Shown here piece by piece: positions 1 through 39,337 of a stretch of DNA of 64,000 nt; position 1 is the first letter of the stretch; every line of letters starts with the position of its first letter. The stretch lies in the NCBI GenBank assembly GCA_014773175.1, contig VXCM01002114.1, positions 1 through 64,000 on the forward strand. Reading direction: 5' to 3'. The notes beneath the pieces are model-generated. The model searched no databases. It had not been told where the DNA came from and worked only from the letters and a program-made list of their open reading frames with translations. A program made the translations under genes and the position numbers. Source of the DNA: Lucifuga dentata. Taxonomy: Eukaryota; Chordata; Actinopteri; Ophidiiformes; Bythitidae.

Positions 1-2398
1 TATATATATCTATAGATATATATATATATTTTTTTTTTAAGTTTCTTTTCTTTATGATAGGGGAAATTCAGAGGAGGTTCCTTCATTTCTCATCCGCCGC
101 TGTTTTTGCTGATGAGTGTGGATATTCAGCTTTAATGAATGCTTGATTAGTGGAGCAGGTGTTATGTGGTCTAAGCATTAATGGGCATGACATTAAAACT
201 GCTTCCTGATAGGATACTTACAGGATCATTTCAGGACAGGGTGGCTAATTTGTTTTCAAATGTATTAAGGAAACTTCCAGATAGCAGCACTAAAATTAGT
301 TTCTGGGACTCACAAAGCCAAAGAGGTGGGAGGGAATGTTCGTTGAGGATGAGCCTATAAGCAGCAACACTTCTGCACCAAGTAAAACAACTTACTGTTT
401 AGATGCCGGTATTCTTCAAAAGAGATGAATCAACAAGCCAGTAAACATGTCCCTGAACACAGCATGTAATATAGTCACCAGAGGGGGCGGTGAAAGAGGC
501 TTATAACCAACCGAGAGGGGAGTTGGCAGTGGCTAAAGTTTATTTAGCAATACCAAGAAGAGAAGGAGATGCTACATCCATCCTAGAAATCAAAGTGGGG
601 AAAGGAGATTTAAAAATTTCTCTGTGTATTTGACAAACGTAGAGTTTAGACATTTTGGTTCAACAGCAGAGGAAGTAGTGAAAGGAGCCAAAGTAAAAGC
701 CGGGCTCACAGCCAGCCGTGTAATACCAATGGACCAATCAGCCAGATCAGACGGAGAAAAGACAAAAGTTTGCCTTGAGGGCCCTGCATGAAGAACACCA
801 AACGAACCTGAATCACCACATTTTGAGCCTCATCTTTTTGCCCTGAAAATTCTACTTAGTATGAAGCATACTGGCTCTAAAGCATAACCAGTGATACTAA
901 TACTAGAGATGCAGGGTGAGGTCTTACCTTTGCTGGAGCTGTTGACATAATACGTCTGTCCCTCAGGTGACACATAACATCTCCAACCTGAGGGAAGAGG
1001 TAGGTCTTCAGCCTGATCCTGGGATGCAGCAGGACTTATGGCTGCTGGCCTCTGTTACGAGAGGTGGAAAGTACAGCTAAGTATATCTCCTAAAGTACTT
1101 TGTTCAAGTATTGAGGTATTAAGGTACTTGTATTTAAGTATATCCATTTCGTGCTTCTACATCTACTCCACTACATTTCTGAGGGAAATACTGTACCTGT
1201 TACACCACATTTAAGTAGAATTTATGTGGAACTTTGCTTGTAATGGAGTACTTTTGTATTTTTGTATTTATTTAAAGCACTTAAATATTCCTTGCATTCT
1301 CATCTTTTAAGACTACCAGTTGTAGTTTGTTCTTTAGTTGAGAGTCATATTATCGTTTTAAGTATTAAAACAATTTTATACTTATATATGTGACAAAATA
1401 ATAAAAACATCTTAAAATATCATCTGAAATAAATACTGCCTTTGTAAAATTTTTAAAGTCAAACATTTATTGAGAAGTACTGGTTTAGCATTCTTAGCAT
1501 TTGCATTCTTACTGTATACTATAATGTGTTAATTTATCTGCCTATTATAACTGGAGAAATCCAATCTGGATCTGGATGAATCTTCAGATACTCACAGCCT
1601 GACTCATTACATAATCTCTCTAATGTTTGTAATTAAGGGGGTTTTGTCTTCTAATTTGCAAGTTACAAAGTGCTGCAGTATGTCTGAAGGCTAAGTCAAG
1701 TTTCCGCAGAAAAATCTGTTCTAATTAGTAAAAACATCATTAAGTTGATTAATTCGGAACATATGCAGCTGTCCAAGAATGAAGAAAAAGTGGCTCCTGC
1801 ATTCTGGCGTAATGTTCACTTTTTAATGTGGCCATTAACTACAGAGGCTCCTGAGGGCTCTGAAAATGGATGTATTTCTCTCAGCCAAACTCATATGTAT
1901 CTTTGTACTAGTTTAATTCATCCTAAGTAAATGAATATTGACTAAGAACTTTATAACACCATGCCTCTGTGTCATCTACATTTCCACAAGCTTGCATATA
2001 CAGCATGTAAATGCAGGAGTCATGAAAGCTTTCCCAGTAAGCGATGTTATTGTTATCAAATTCTCATTTTGCTTTTCAGCATTTTCATACTTGCTCAATA
2101 TTCAATTTGTGAAATACGATCCATTTAATGGATAAATAATGATAAATGCTTGCTGTAGCTTATCAGCAGCACCCAGGAGCCTCCAGTGATGAAGGCATTA
2201 TACAGGCACTCTGACTACACTGGGCCAGAAATTACTGCAGTGTGCTTTACAAGGCAAAAATCATTTTTAATCTCCAGGGATCGCTGGCTGGCTGGCTGCT
2301 CGTTTTCAGATTCAACAGTGCACGGTTCGCTGACATCTGTGTGACAGAGTCTGCTGAGCTGCAGGACAGGAGGAAGAGGGTGGATGTGAATGTTGGAT

Positions 2399-2521
2399 AT
2401 AATCAAATGATAATATTATGTTTTTTTTTTGATTAGAGTGGGTGATTATTTTGATATGTNATAATCAAATGATAATATTATGTTTTTTTTTTGATTAGAG
2501 TGGGTGATTATTTTGATATGT
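2399..2521. repeat. Exact 61-bp direct repeat around N (assembly artefact)
   Basis: 2399-2459 equals 2461-2521 with N at 2460; the repeated unit contains a T-run. Intergenic, with no gene affected. Confidence 0.85.
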
Positions 2522-3044
2522 GACTCTTCATTCTTGCTCTGTCTTTCTTCTTTTGATTTCAGTTTGCTGTGAGTGTGATATGCAGCTGTGGTTTTGCTGC
2601 AGTATTCACACTGAGCAGGCATTTAAAGCACATAAGAGAACTGACATCTCCTGACAAGATTATTAATGACCCCTCTAATCTGTAATGTCCTCATGCTGCA
2701 GACCCAGAACTATGATACTGATGTGCAACTTTTTCACTCATGAATTATATTCATCCACAGTTACAGTAATTTGCATGAATATGTTCTTTAACATGTCAAA
2801 CACTAGTTATGCCTGTGCTGTATCGTTCATGATAACACGAGTGATTAAAAATTTGTTATATCACAATACTGACCATATTGACGATATTGGCGATACTGCG
2901 GTGTGGTGACATGTTGATACTTTTATAAGATACGCAAGAAATTTAAAAAAAAAGAAAGAAATTACACAAACATGCTGAAGTAGCAGGTCAGCGTCTGACG
3001 AATTAGTTCCTAAAAAAGGAACTTTGTTGTTTGGAAATGGTTTG

Positions 3045-3605
3045 GCTACAAGGCTAACTGGCTAACAGCCAATGAAAGTTATGCAACGTTCGAGTTACCT
3101 CGGAAGTCGAAATTTTCCCAGTCAGAAGTTCCGACTTCCGGCCTCAAGCCGTTCCAGCCAAATGTAACACCAATAAATACTGTAAGATTAAATAGTTAGT
3201 AATATATACTAACTAAAGTAAAATTAGATTTTTTCTTGCATGATATTGAAAAGAAGGTCAAAATATATCGCCAAATTAACTATCTACAGTGTATAATAAC
3301 CGTTTGCCATTGACGTGTCAATTTCAGAATATTACTTCTCTGAACAAATGTTTAATACCCACTGTGATTAATATCATTGGAAAACAACACAGCCAAACAG
3401 CCCTGTAATCTAAACCTTACTTTAGTTACCATTTATTATTTAATCTTACAGTAGTTATTGGCATTCAGCCATGCTTTTTTGTTTAAATTTGGCTGAAACT
3501 GTTTAATAGGAAAAAAATCTGACTTCTGCGGTAGCTCGAATGCAGCATTAGCAAGTTGAACTCCCTGTGACAGAAAAAAAAGCTAACAGTGGGGTGAAAT
3601 TAGCA
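3045..3605. mobile_element. Palindromic (long inverted repeat) element, about 0.55 kb
   Basis: Left-arm blocks such as AGCCAAATGT, CCAATAAATACTGTAAGATT and GTTCGAGTTACC return as reverse complements on the right, around 3420-3540. The arms are imperfect and the centre is unique. There is no coding capacity. It looks like a second, unrelated MITE-type family; I cannot name it. Confidence 0.45.
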
Positions 3606-6600
3606 AAGCTGTGACTTTTTATAAGACACATAAGATTCCAGTTCAAAGGGCCGAAAGAGAAAACTTTGAGCAATTTTTGAAAAAGCTCGACCCACAGTAC
3701 AACATCCCCACAAGGAAATATTTTTAAAAGAAGGCTCTGTTAGTGATGTATGAACAGTGTTAGCTTAGCTTAGCTTAACTGCTAACTAATGAAAACTAGC
3801 AGGTCAAGTTAATTTGAATAATATTTACAAATGGAGTTCTGCAAGTACTGGTAATCGTAAACATTCAACAGGAAGTAAGACTAATTATGTTCTTAAATAA
3901 CTATTGCAAATAACAGCACAAAAAAAAAAAAAAATTGTAATTAGGAAATAATTAGCATAAAACACCTTGACATATATGATCCAAACATGCTAATCAAATT
4001 CGTTTTTCCAATTTTAGAAATAAGTCTTTTACCTGCTGTGATAACTGAAATATTAAGGATTAGTGAGAGTAGAAGAGATATTATCCGTGAAGATCTTACC
4101 ATTCTGCCAAGCTCCTCAAGGAAAGTGGAACGTGAATGAAGGGACTGCAGAAATCTTTCTTACACTTCCAGCTTCTGATTAATGTGCCAAGTGATCCAAA
4201 GCCATAGAGGTCACAGTGTAAGACAGAGAGGGAATGAAGAAACACTGAATATCTTTCATGCAAAGCTCTGTTTTTTCCAGTTGGATGTAATAAAAGGCCA
4301 GGAAGAGAGACATGCCTCGATTTTGATCTTTGCAGGACATTTTCTATGAGTCTTTGTTGAGTGTTTAATAGATGGAAGTGTCCAGCAGTTCTCATTCTGC
4401 AGCAATCTGCACAAAAGCTGACACTGTCAGGAAACGCTGTGATGTACTGAGACACAACAAGGACTTTACTGTCTGTCCAGCTTCTGTTTTGGAAAAGCAA
4501 ACTGACTGTGCATGTAGTGTGTCAAACATGCTCTGCTCAAACAGACGAGGTCTCTCTCAGTATAGCTGCAAGGCAACAATCCAAAACAGGGATAAAGAAG
4601 TTTTTAGTCTTAAGAAACAAGAAAGCATTGTTATACTAGTTTTAAATTTAAATACAAGCCCAATGCACGAAATTGGATTGATCCACAGTTCACCAAATTG
4701 TAACAAATAATCAATCTGCCATTAAATCAATAATATATTAGCAACTAATCCATCTTATTTACAAGAGGTAGCTTGTGATCCCAGGTAATGCTAATTACTG
4801 CTAAAACAGTAAATCAATTAGTTGATGAACATTAAATCAATATTTTTGGCAAATTAATATTTAAATCAATATTTTAAAAAAGCATCAAGTAAAAATACCA
4901 AACAGTCAATTTGTCAGATGTGAGTATTTGCTGCTTTTTACTTTTATATCATTATAAATTGAATCACTTTGACAAAATAAGAAAAATCAGACATCAACTT
5001 GGGCTTGGGCTCAAACATACTCATTTCCAATACATTGTTTTATTTTTTGACTGAAGGGTACAATTACATGTCATGCTACTCGTAAGTTTTTAACTCTGAC
5101 AAAAAGATCTCTAAGTTATCTTTGTTTTTTCTTAAATTTAAAAGAAACACAGTGTCATTGTGTTGTGACAGAATATGCATGATTTATTGAAGTTAATCGA
5201 TGACGTTACAGCAGAATTCATATACTACTTTATAAGCAACTGTATATATTAGAAGTGACTTATTTAAGCACATCATCCTCAGGCAGCTTGTGTATGTATA
5301 TTTGTATGCATTGTCAGACTGAATACAAGCACAATGTACAGTCACTAAGGAGGGTCAAAGGTCATTTCTCTGGTGTATCAGGAAAATGCACACAATATCT
5401 GACGCAGACGCTGAATGTCTGATGTCCAAAAGTTTTCCAATGAACATAAATTACTATTGAGAATGATACTGAATTACTATTGAGAGACAATTTTGTTAAT
5501 GGTACATGCACCTTTTCAGACTTTTTAGACAAACATACAGTAAAAAAAATATTATTTGTCATACTAACTTAACATAAACATTTTAAATGGGTTATTTGGG
5601 TATAGTGCTATGATTGAGAACAAAAGCAGCCATTTTTATAACCTCAAAGTCAAACGTCTTGACAAAAAAAAAAAAAAAAAAAAAAGATAACGACCAAAAC
5701 AAAGATGCATCAGTCATTTACTAAGCACTCTTTTCTGCATTAAAGGAAAAAGTTCAAACAATGACAAACTGAAAACATGTAATTTCAGTTTGACTTTAAG
5801 GACTCTGTTCCAGTCCATGGAGCTGTCACCCAGTGATTAAATACTTCTGGAAGAGCATCTCCCCATTATAATCATATTCACAGTGTAATCTGTTATTATC
5901 AGGAGCTGACAGGAAGTAAACAGAAAGGACTCTAACAACACAATTCAACTTTAAGAGTCATACCAAAAAGTAATTTATGATTTTGGATCACGGTGACACC
6001 AGTTAGAGGTCATTATCAATACACCTTTTTATTTGGTAACTAAAAACTAGTAGAGAAATGCATTACTCATTAAATAGGATAAGTATTTATCCACAATTCT
6101 TCATATATTTCTTTGTACTCAGGCAGAGACAAGACCAGGCTTACATGGTACTTGATGTTAACTGCATGTATGCATAATAGCTGCCAAACATATTCTGTAT
6201 TCATTTGAAGCACTTACATTTTGAAGCATAACACTTTGCATTTACAAGATGCAACACTGACAAAAATCAAGGGGGCAGTAATATCAACTTTTGTCAGGTG
6301 AAATTATCAGTGCTGCAACAGTGACGACCAGAAAAATGCTCAAAGGTTTGAGGAGAAATTTTCGAGCATATCAAAAGCTATCCTTATTTATATTAAGTCT
6401 CATATGACAAATATGGTTTCCAGAAAAATTGGCGAGTTAAATCAGCTAGAAATTGTTTTAGGTTATCGCCATCTTTATTTACACTATTGAGGACAAATCA
6501 GCCGTAGTTCTAAAGTTGTTCTAGTGCTGATTAAGATTGATCTTTTAGCCCTTACATTGCCTTCTAATGGATATAATATTTAATCCTAATTGATGTTAAT

Positions 6601-6690
6601 ATGCAAGTGAGTGTGTGAGCAATACCACTTGTGTAGCAACTTTGTATAGAAGCGTATGTGTTGCTAAATTGTAAACCCCAGGAGTAAATC

Positions 6691-6722
6691 CAAACCTAGG
6701 AACACGTGTGTTCCTAGGTTTG
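6691..6722. repeat. Perfect 15-bp hairpin with 2-nt loop
   Basis: CAAACCTAGGAACAC, then GT, then the exact reverse complement. It sits in the gene-poor 3' flank of MYH-A, about 600 bp beyond its candidate poly(A) sites. There is no T-run or gene next to it; it may be a cruciform or the relic of an insertion end. Confidence 0.7.
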
Positions 6723-7298
6723 TGTCCTAAGTGTGTGTCCTGTGACAAGTACAGGCGAGAAACACAGTCATTACTCCTGTTGGACACGTGGAGAATTGAA
6801 CAAGGATGGATTTGAATTAATGACCAAAGTTTTGCAGTCACAGTATTCTACGTTTATTAGACAGACCAATAATCAGAAGTGGAGAAAGCTGTAAAATAGC
6901 ACAAGGAAAGCAACTTCACAAAAATTCTGTTATTTATTTCAATTAATCCTCGCAATTAAATCATGTAGTTACATCCCAAGTTTTCAGACCCAAAGGCCAA
7001 TTCATTATGTAACTGATTATTTATTGATATCAACATAACCAGTTATACTATAGCTAATGTAGTAGCATTAGCCATAGGTCTCAAACCATGTGCAATGAAA
7101 GGTCAAAAGGTGCAGGTTTTCAATCCAACCAGAACAGCACGCCAGCTGATTTTATTGATCAGCACATCCTCAATCAGAAAGGAGGAGCTGATCAATGAAT
7201 TCAATTGGAGCACGGTTTGATCAGCCTCTCAACCCTCCATGGAGCTGTTTGAAACCAGTGGGTTAGGCACGTTTGTTCTTATTTGACAGATAAGAGAA

Positions 7299-7382
7299 TT
7301 TATTTCATCGATATTTACTGTTTTGATAAACATACTATAATATTAATGTGCTAAACTTTAAACTACTCTCAGTTATTTTATT
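7299..7382 (-). terminator. Candidate MYH-A poly(A) signals
   Basis: Two AATAAA hexamers on the minus strand, at 7377-7382 and 7299-7304, lie about 80 and 160 nt downstream of the proposed MYH-A stop codon at 7462-7464. Spacing is typical for a short 3' UTR. Hexamers are common in AT-rich DNA, so this rests mainly on position. Confidence 0.4.
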
Positions 7383-7461
7383 TCCAACATAAACTCTGAT
7401 ATCATGCATATTTGTATTCCTCAGTGTTCAGGCTGCAGGCAAAGTTTCCTCCTGTCCTCTG

Positions 7462-20625
<13,164 letters not shown>

Positions 20626-20726
20626 ATTGAAATCTCACAAAAAAAAGAGACAATAAATAACAATATAAAGCACAACTCTCCAAGCTACATTCATTCCAAA
20701 TTGAGGTTTTTTTCTGTTATAGTTAC

Positions 20727-20914
20727 CTGGTTTGTAGACCCCAGTAGAGACTAATTAAACAATCCACAGTCTGTGAATCAAATACAAAAATGATAATATA
20801 GGAGATAACCGCTGATTTCTGCTTGTCAAAGGGAAAATGTTGTATTTTGCTGATGCTCGGTCAGTATCAGGCCTCGTAGTGAACACTAGTGAGCTTCTCA
20901 GGCTCCTTTTATCA
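20727..20914 (-). promoter_or_regulatory. MYH-A core promoter and 5' UTR exon
   Basis: On the minus strand a TATA-like element (TGATAAAAGG) covers 20905-20914, predicting a start near 20880. The leader runs to a strong donor, CCAG|GTAACT, whose exon edge is 20727. A 93-nt intron then ends at an AG at 20634-20635, eight nt before the start codon. A 5' UTR intron directly before the ATG exon is standard for sarcomeric MYH genes. The exact start site is inferred. Confidence 0.5.
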
Positions 20915-21075
20915 TGACAAATGTGCTGCTGAAGCCAAAAGGAAAGCCAAAAGGACACTCCAAACTTGGCAATGTCATTCTATTCAAATGTTAATCTAGT
21001 CACATTATCAATTTCTGCCTGCACTTAAATATGGCACAGGATCCTCCAGTGGTAATAGAAACATGTCAGCAGCGG

Positions 21076-21105
21076 CAGGTGATGATCCTCAAGCACTATT
21101 TTTAC
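21076..21105. promoter_or_regulatory. Candidate E-box plus MEF2-like pair upstream of MYH-A
   Basis: About 165-200 bp upstream of the MYH-A TATA element there is a CAGGTG E-box (21076-21081) and CTATTTTTAC (21096-21105), one base from a consensus MEF2 site. Paired myogenic bHLH and MEF2 sites are a known arrangement in muscle promoters. The motifs are short and this is only suggestive. Confidence 0.3.
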
Positions 21106-22095
21106 ATGCCTCCCATACTGTCAGACATGGTTATATGTTTATAATATGTTCAGCATGCTTACATCTCATGTTAAATGCATAATTAACTGCTTCATATATG
21201 AATTTAGTGAGATAATGTTGATTTTAGAGAGTGTGAAACTTGCTGTGTGTATTCATGGTGTAAAGTAGAAATACCAAACACATCCTCATCCGGTCTTTGT
21301 GATCTCTTGTGACCTCCTTGCTCATCCTGGACTTGAGCGCCACCTGCTTGTTCTCCTCCAAGACACCTTGCATGGATTTACTGGCATAAACGCTTGACAT
21401 TGAGGCAGCACAATGTCGACACAATGTCATGAGAAAATCAAGAAATGGCATTTTACACCATTGAGATGTGGATGGAATAGCGCATATGTATCACACACTT
21501 GTCAAATTTCAAAATAAACATTTGACATATATAATTTCCACATTTTTGCTCAGTTTATTTGGTATATTTAGTGCTAACATAATTGAGTTTGATTCACTTT
21601 TTATTTGCTAAAAGATCATTTTTGGAAGCAAGCTTCAGTTTGAATCCTTAAAATTGCTCTAATAGTAACCTGAACTTCTAACTGTAGTCAGCATCATAAA
21701 ATCATGAACAAACGAATGAATGCCAGCAGAATGCAATCTGGAGCCAACAGAGGATTTTAAAACATATGGGCGTAATTCATAAAAACATTTAACTACACAG
21801 CGTCTACTTAAATAAGCACCAAGATAATTTAAGCTCATTCATAAAGCTTCCCTTACATCAATCAGTACGTTGCTGTCCCAGGACCAACATGTTGTCTTAA
21901 GGGGCATCACAGGTAAAAAGCTAATGACGATCAACATGTTAATGAGCACTTTTGCCTTTTCCCTCTGAACCCCAAACCCGCCAGCGGGTTTGAAATGCAT
22001 GACATTATAACTGTTTCAAACTGCACAAAGGACATTTTTGAGTTCCCCTACATATAGCCATGATTGCGCTGTTTCCATAGAGGTGCAGGGCTTGC

Positions 22096-22220
22096 CTGTA
22101 CAGTGAACAATGAGCCCACAGTGAGTAAAAATGTGACAGAAGCAAAACTGCTTGGGTNCTGTACAGTGAACAATGAGCCCACAGTGAGTAAAAATGTGAC
22201 AGAAGCAAAACTGCTTGGGT
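22096..22220. repeat. Exact 62-bp direct repeat around N (assembly artefact)
   Basis: 22096-22157 equals 22159-22220 with N at 22158. It lies in the spacer between the two MYH genes and affects no gene. Confidence 0.85.
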
Positions 22221-22413
22221 TTCAAGGGGTGAAGAGCCAAGTTTTTACTGCTTCGCCTGCTGTCAAGGAAAACCGGACATGTTACATCAGCAAAGGAAAT
22301 AAAAATTCTCTGATTTAGAGCTTCACATTTTAAGAGATTGACACTAGGATAAGAGAGATAAGAGATCCGAATGTTACCAGGGATGGTGGATGTGCGCGCG
22401 TGTGCATGTGTGC

Positions 22414-22417
<4 letters not shown>

Positions 22418-22474
<57 letters not shown>
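22418..22474. repeat. (AG)n microsatellite
   Basis: About 28 AG units in the MYH-A/MYH-B spacer, preceded by a short GCGCGTGTGCATGTGTG tract. It is likely length-polymorphic. Confidence 0.95.
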
Positions 22475-22477
<3 letters not shown>

Positions 22478-24756
22478 TGCAGAATGCAGAGGTTGACACT
22501 TGAAAAACGATGCCACAAGAATGTTAAATGAAATTAAATATCAAATTTATTGACCACTAACACATTTGAAGCAAATATATTTTAACACATCACTCAGATT
22601 TCATACCACTAAAATTTACTCCAGACTGAAACAGGTCTTCATTTTCAAATTAGATTATGAGTACATTAAACCAACATCTATGTTCATGTTTCTCTGTGCA
22701 GCTGGAGTTTTTTTTTTTTTTTTTTTTTTCCTGGTTTGTTGATATATAACAATGTCTGGTGTGTGTTATATTTAAGACTGTGAACATCAAGCTTGGAAAG
22801 ATGCTGGCTGACCGCCTTGTCCTACATTTAAAATAAGTAGGGAAGAGTGTGTAACCCTTTGCTGTCATCACGTTAGGGGAAGCTGTGTGAAGAGGGAAGT
22901 GTGAACAGCAGCATGTCTGTTTGGAAACACATCACAGTGTGTCTTAATATCCAGCACCAAGGAGGAATGTGTGTATTTAACGGCTCTGCAGCACCAAGAA
23001 ATGAAACAAAGCAGCAAAGTAAAAGCAGGAAATCTTATATGTGAGGAAATGATTGGTTACCGTAAACTACAGAAATAGATAAATTTGTACAAATATCTGC
23101 AGAAATTACTGGCATGATGGAAAAAAGCAAGGAATTTCATTAATAAATTATGGTGTGAATTTCACATTAACTGACCTACAAAAACCTTTTCATTAAAACA
23201 TAGTCATACTCTTAATAGGCAACGCTGAGATAATTAATTCATAAGTTATATTAAAAAAATCCCTCTAATTAGCAATTAGTAATAATTCAAGAAGGTTCTC
23301 AAAAGTTATAGGCTAATTTCTGTCTCATTTTGGGCTGCAACACCATGTGACAACCACCTCCTTATAATGCTGTCCTAACATCTTGACCTGGCGTCTTCAG
23401 TTTCAGAGCAGTTTGTGCCTCCTTTTACTTTTCTCTAATGACTCCAATGACCCTGACATGACTCCCATGTGACCCAAGGAGTCACCTGACCTCCTGATTC
23501 AGATCAACTAGGTAATTCTGGACTAATTTCTGGTTTGTAATTTATAAAGTTACCATATGTTCCCGTGGAAATGTCGCAGATAATCAAAGTTTAATGCATT
23601 CTGCAGATTTTCTAATCTCTGTCTTCCTCTCCACTGTGAAGAGAGCTGAAGTGGATAAACATGTAAGTCGTCTTCTGTTGATGAGCTGCTGAATTGCGTC
23701 TCCTGTTAGTGTCATCAACAGTCTGTCAGCAGCTCTGACCTCCTCCTCCTCCTCCCCCTCCTCCTGCTGCTCCATGTTTTCATTTCACATGGAGATTACC
23801 TCCAGCACATGTTCCTTCCTGTGACCCTCCAAAGTCACACATGCACAGCAGTAACCCAAACCTGCTTCACAGGGATTTCAATAAATGTCATGTATATACC
23901 AGCTGCTGCTCATCGCTGCACCGCTGACCTGACTTGATGAAACATGAAGACCCCTCCAGAGTCAAACATCATGTTTTTACTGTTATAGATCGTTGATTGT
24001 GGCTTTCATTTCCACCCTTAAAAAGTTGCACTGTAATACAAATCCTTTACTCAGCACAATGACAAATTTGAGGTTGTGAGAATGTGACAATCCAAGCCAA
24101 ACAAGGCCTTGAAAATCGCCTTTCATTTCTTGCAAAGAACTTAATTAAAATTGGATCACATGATAATCAAGTGTCAGAATTTTCTTGAATCAATTTTTTT
24201 TCCAATATTTATAGAACCAATCAAACTTTTTTTTTTTTTTTTCNCTTTTTTTTTTTTTTTGCGGCTCAGATAGAAAAAATAAAGTACGAATCACCTACTT
24301 CATTTCAACCAAATTTATTTGAACAAATCGATAACTCGTTCCCCCTTGAGTTAGTAATTTATAACCAATAGGTAATTTAATTCTAAGTAATTACTAACTG
24401 GAGTAAAAAAATTAATGATATATTAACACTTACTGAGCTCTGACAACGCTCTTTAATTTTACAGATTTCTACAATTTAAAGGTACTTTAGAGATGCCTCA
24501 CATAAATATATCTCAACAAATGAAAAAGCTTTTGTGTGCTTTGGGAAATAAGTGGCATTCTTTATAAGGTATCACCATCTGTGTATTTTTGGGTCTTTTA
24601 TTAATTACAAAATTCATTTCTTCCAAAATGAATGAAGAATTGGATGTCAGCTTCCATTTATTTAGCTGCTTTTTGCAATCTGGATGCTGTTTAAGATGAA
24701 TTTAATTGATGTCAATAAGATCAATTAGAGATAAAATAAAACACTTTTTTGTGTAG

Positions 24757-24960
24757 GTGTGTCTAGTTGTGTAGGTGGGGAAATCTAAATGTGTTACATG
24801 TTGATGTCAACATGTTACAGACGTACAGGACCAATCAAAAACAAAGCTTTCAGCGCAGTTCAGGACATATGGGTTTGTGCCACTGAATGCATTTTTAAAG
24901 GCATATTGCAACTTTGATAGTGTTCAGCACATATTCTCTAATATATTACACTATAAAATA
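24757..24960. repeat. Non-coding block shared by both MYH genes, copy beside MYH-B last exon
   Basis: Counterpart of 8003-8215, lying about 210 bp downstream of the MYH-B stop exon. The same ordered blocks are present with scattered substitutions and small gaps. Here it falls in 3' flank or UTR, whereas in copy A it lies inside the last intron. Confidence 0.6.
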
Positions 24961-25171
24961 AAATAAGAAAGCATAATATGTCATCTCTAAAATGAAAAAA
25001 AATCAATTACTTCACCATCTTTTCTTGTTACATTTTGTGGATAATATACTCTCTCATCATTACATAACTAAACAATATATAGTAAAACTAAAAAGCGAAA
25101 ATGGTCAAAACTGTCCAAATCCTACATCTTTAAATACTGCGATCTTTACTAAAGCGAATTGGACCAGATTT

Positions 25172-38365
<13,194 letters not shown>

Positions 38366-38453
38366 TTTGGCTGCAGAGCAACAAACGCAAAACCTCACAC
38401 AACACATTCATAATTAATTATATAGGCCATAAATAAAAAACAAACTCGCTTAC

Positions 38454-38573
38454 CTGAGTTCTGCAGTCAGAATAAGCGTTTCAGAGCCTCTGAACACAAA
38501 CTCTGTCCTGACGCTAATTGCTGGAACAGCCACAAACATTTGTCATCCTAACAAGACTTTGACAGCTTTTATA
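38454..38573 (-). promoter_or_regulatory. MYH-B TATA box and 5' UTR exon
   Basis: TATAAAAG on the minus strand at 38566-38573 predicts a start near 38538. The leader exon then ends at a strong donor (CTCAG|GTAAGC), exon edge 38454. The following intron ends in a good acceptor (tctgcag) at 38371-38372, five nt before the start codon. Together these give a short untranslated first exon, as in other muscle MYH genes. A MEF2-like CTATTTTTGG sits about 40 bp upstream at 38610-38619. Confidence 0.65.
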
Positions 38574-39337
38574 AAGAGGTGGTCAAGTTTTTTTCATTGC
38601 CGCTTTCTCCTATTTTTGGAGATCTGGCTTATACATCACCTTTGAAAAGTCAAGTATGTCCATTTTATATTTTGAACTGTCTATGTATAGCTGTATTGTG
38701 TCACTTTTAAATGGTTTCAATTGTGATGCTTCAGCCTGTCCATTAAAAAGCAATGATTGCTGAGGGCCACAGCTTAGAGGGCATAGGGTCCCGACATGGT
38801 GGGCCTCATTTTCTGGGATGAGGGAAGATTAGGTCTGTTAGGGCATTGCTGAAATTCTGGCGTTGGCTGTCTGGGGGTCAGAGATGATTACCCAGGACTG
38901 TTTGGGTGTGTTGTGAGCAGCCAGGCAGACAGGCGACACTTAGCACGTCCAGACAGAGACCGCTTTCTATTTTCACAAATTTATTCAGGCAAAGCTTATG
39001 ATATTTCTATGATATGATATTTCTGCTTTTATAATTACCCTAATTATAAAAGCCACAATACTTTTCTCATCAGCTGTTGAGAATCAAAAATTGGTATTGA
39101 ATGCTTAGCCAGATTTTCAGTGTTAATAGCTAATTTTATAGTTTAAAGACTTATACATTTGATAGATTGTCTTTTTTTGGTGAATGACAAAATAAAAAAT
39201 TTTTTGTAGAAAAATGAGTCTATAGTATATTTTGGCAAAGGAAGGTGTCAATAAAAGTACTGATTTGGTATCGGTACAAAATTCAAATATTGGTACTGAT
39301 ATCGGGAACCAGATAACCAGCCCCTGCTTAGAATATT

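Larger units (their letters stand above)
1..7298. other. Gene-poor 3' flank of MYH-A
   Basis: AT-rich DNA with a TA-repeat at the very start, poly-A runs (for example about 5665-5685) and the repeats listed separately. Short open frames, including one of 134 codons on the minus strand at 4096-4500, show no recognisable domain and no splice context that I can support. No RNA gene recognised. Confidence 0.6.
20915..25170. other. Spacer between MYH-A promoter and MYH-B 3' end
   Basis: About 4.2 kb with the MYH-A upstream region, one false duplication, an (AG)n tract, a CCT-rich tract near 23740-23770, T-runs with N at 24244, and the shared block at 24757-24960. No coding sequence recognised. 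Regulatory elements for MYH-A are expected here, but only weak motif candidates were seen. Confidence 0.6.

Noticed and set aside
481..497. CTCF-like GC-rich string CACCAGAGGGGGCGG
   Set aside because: The spacing is off by one base relative to the consensus; it was not counted with the better matches.
4096..4500. Minus-strand frame of 134 codons in the intergenic region
   Set aside because: Composition and lack of motifs or splice context fit chance; no support as a gene.
22418..22474. Possible CRISPR-like array
   Set aside because: It is a dinucleotide microsatellite in a vertebrate genome, with no repeat-spacer structure.
22016..22516. Minus-strand frame with a Ser/Leu repeat
   Set aside because: The repeat is simply the (AG)n microsatellite translated, and the rest spans a false duplication with N.
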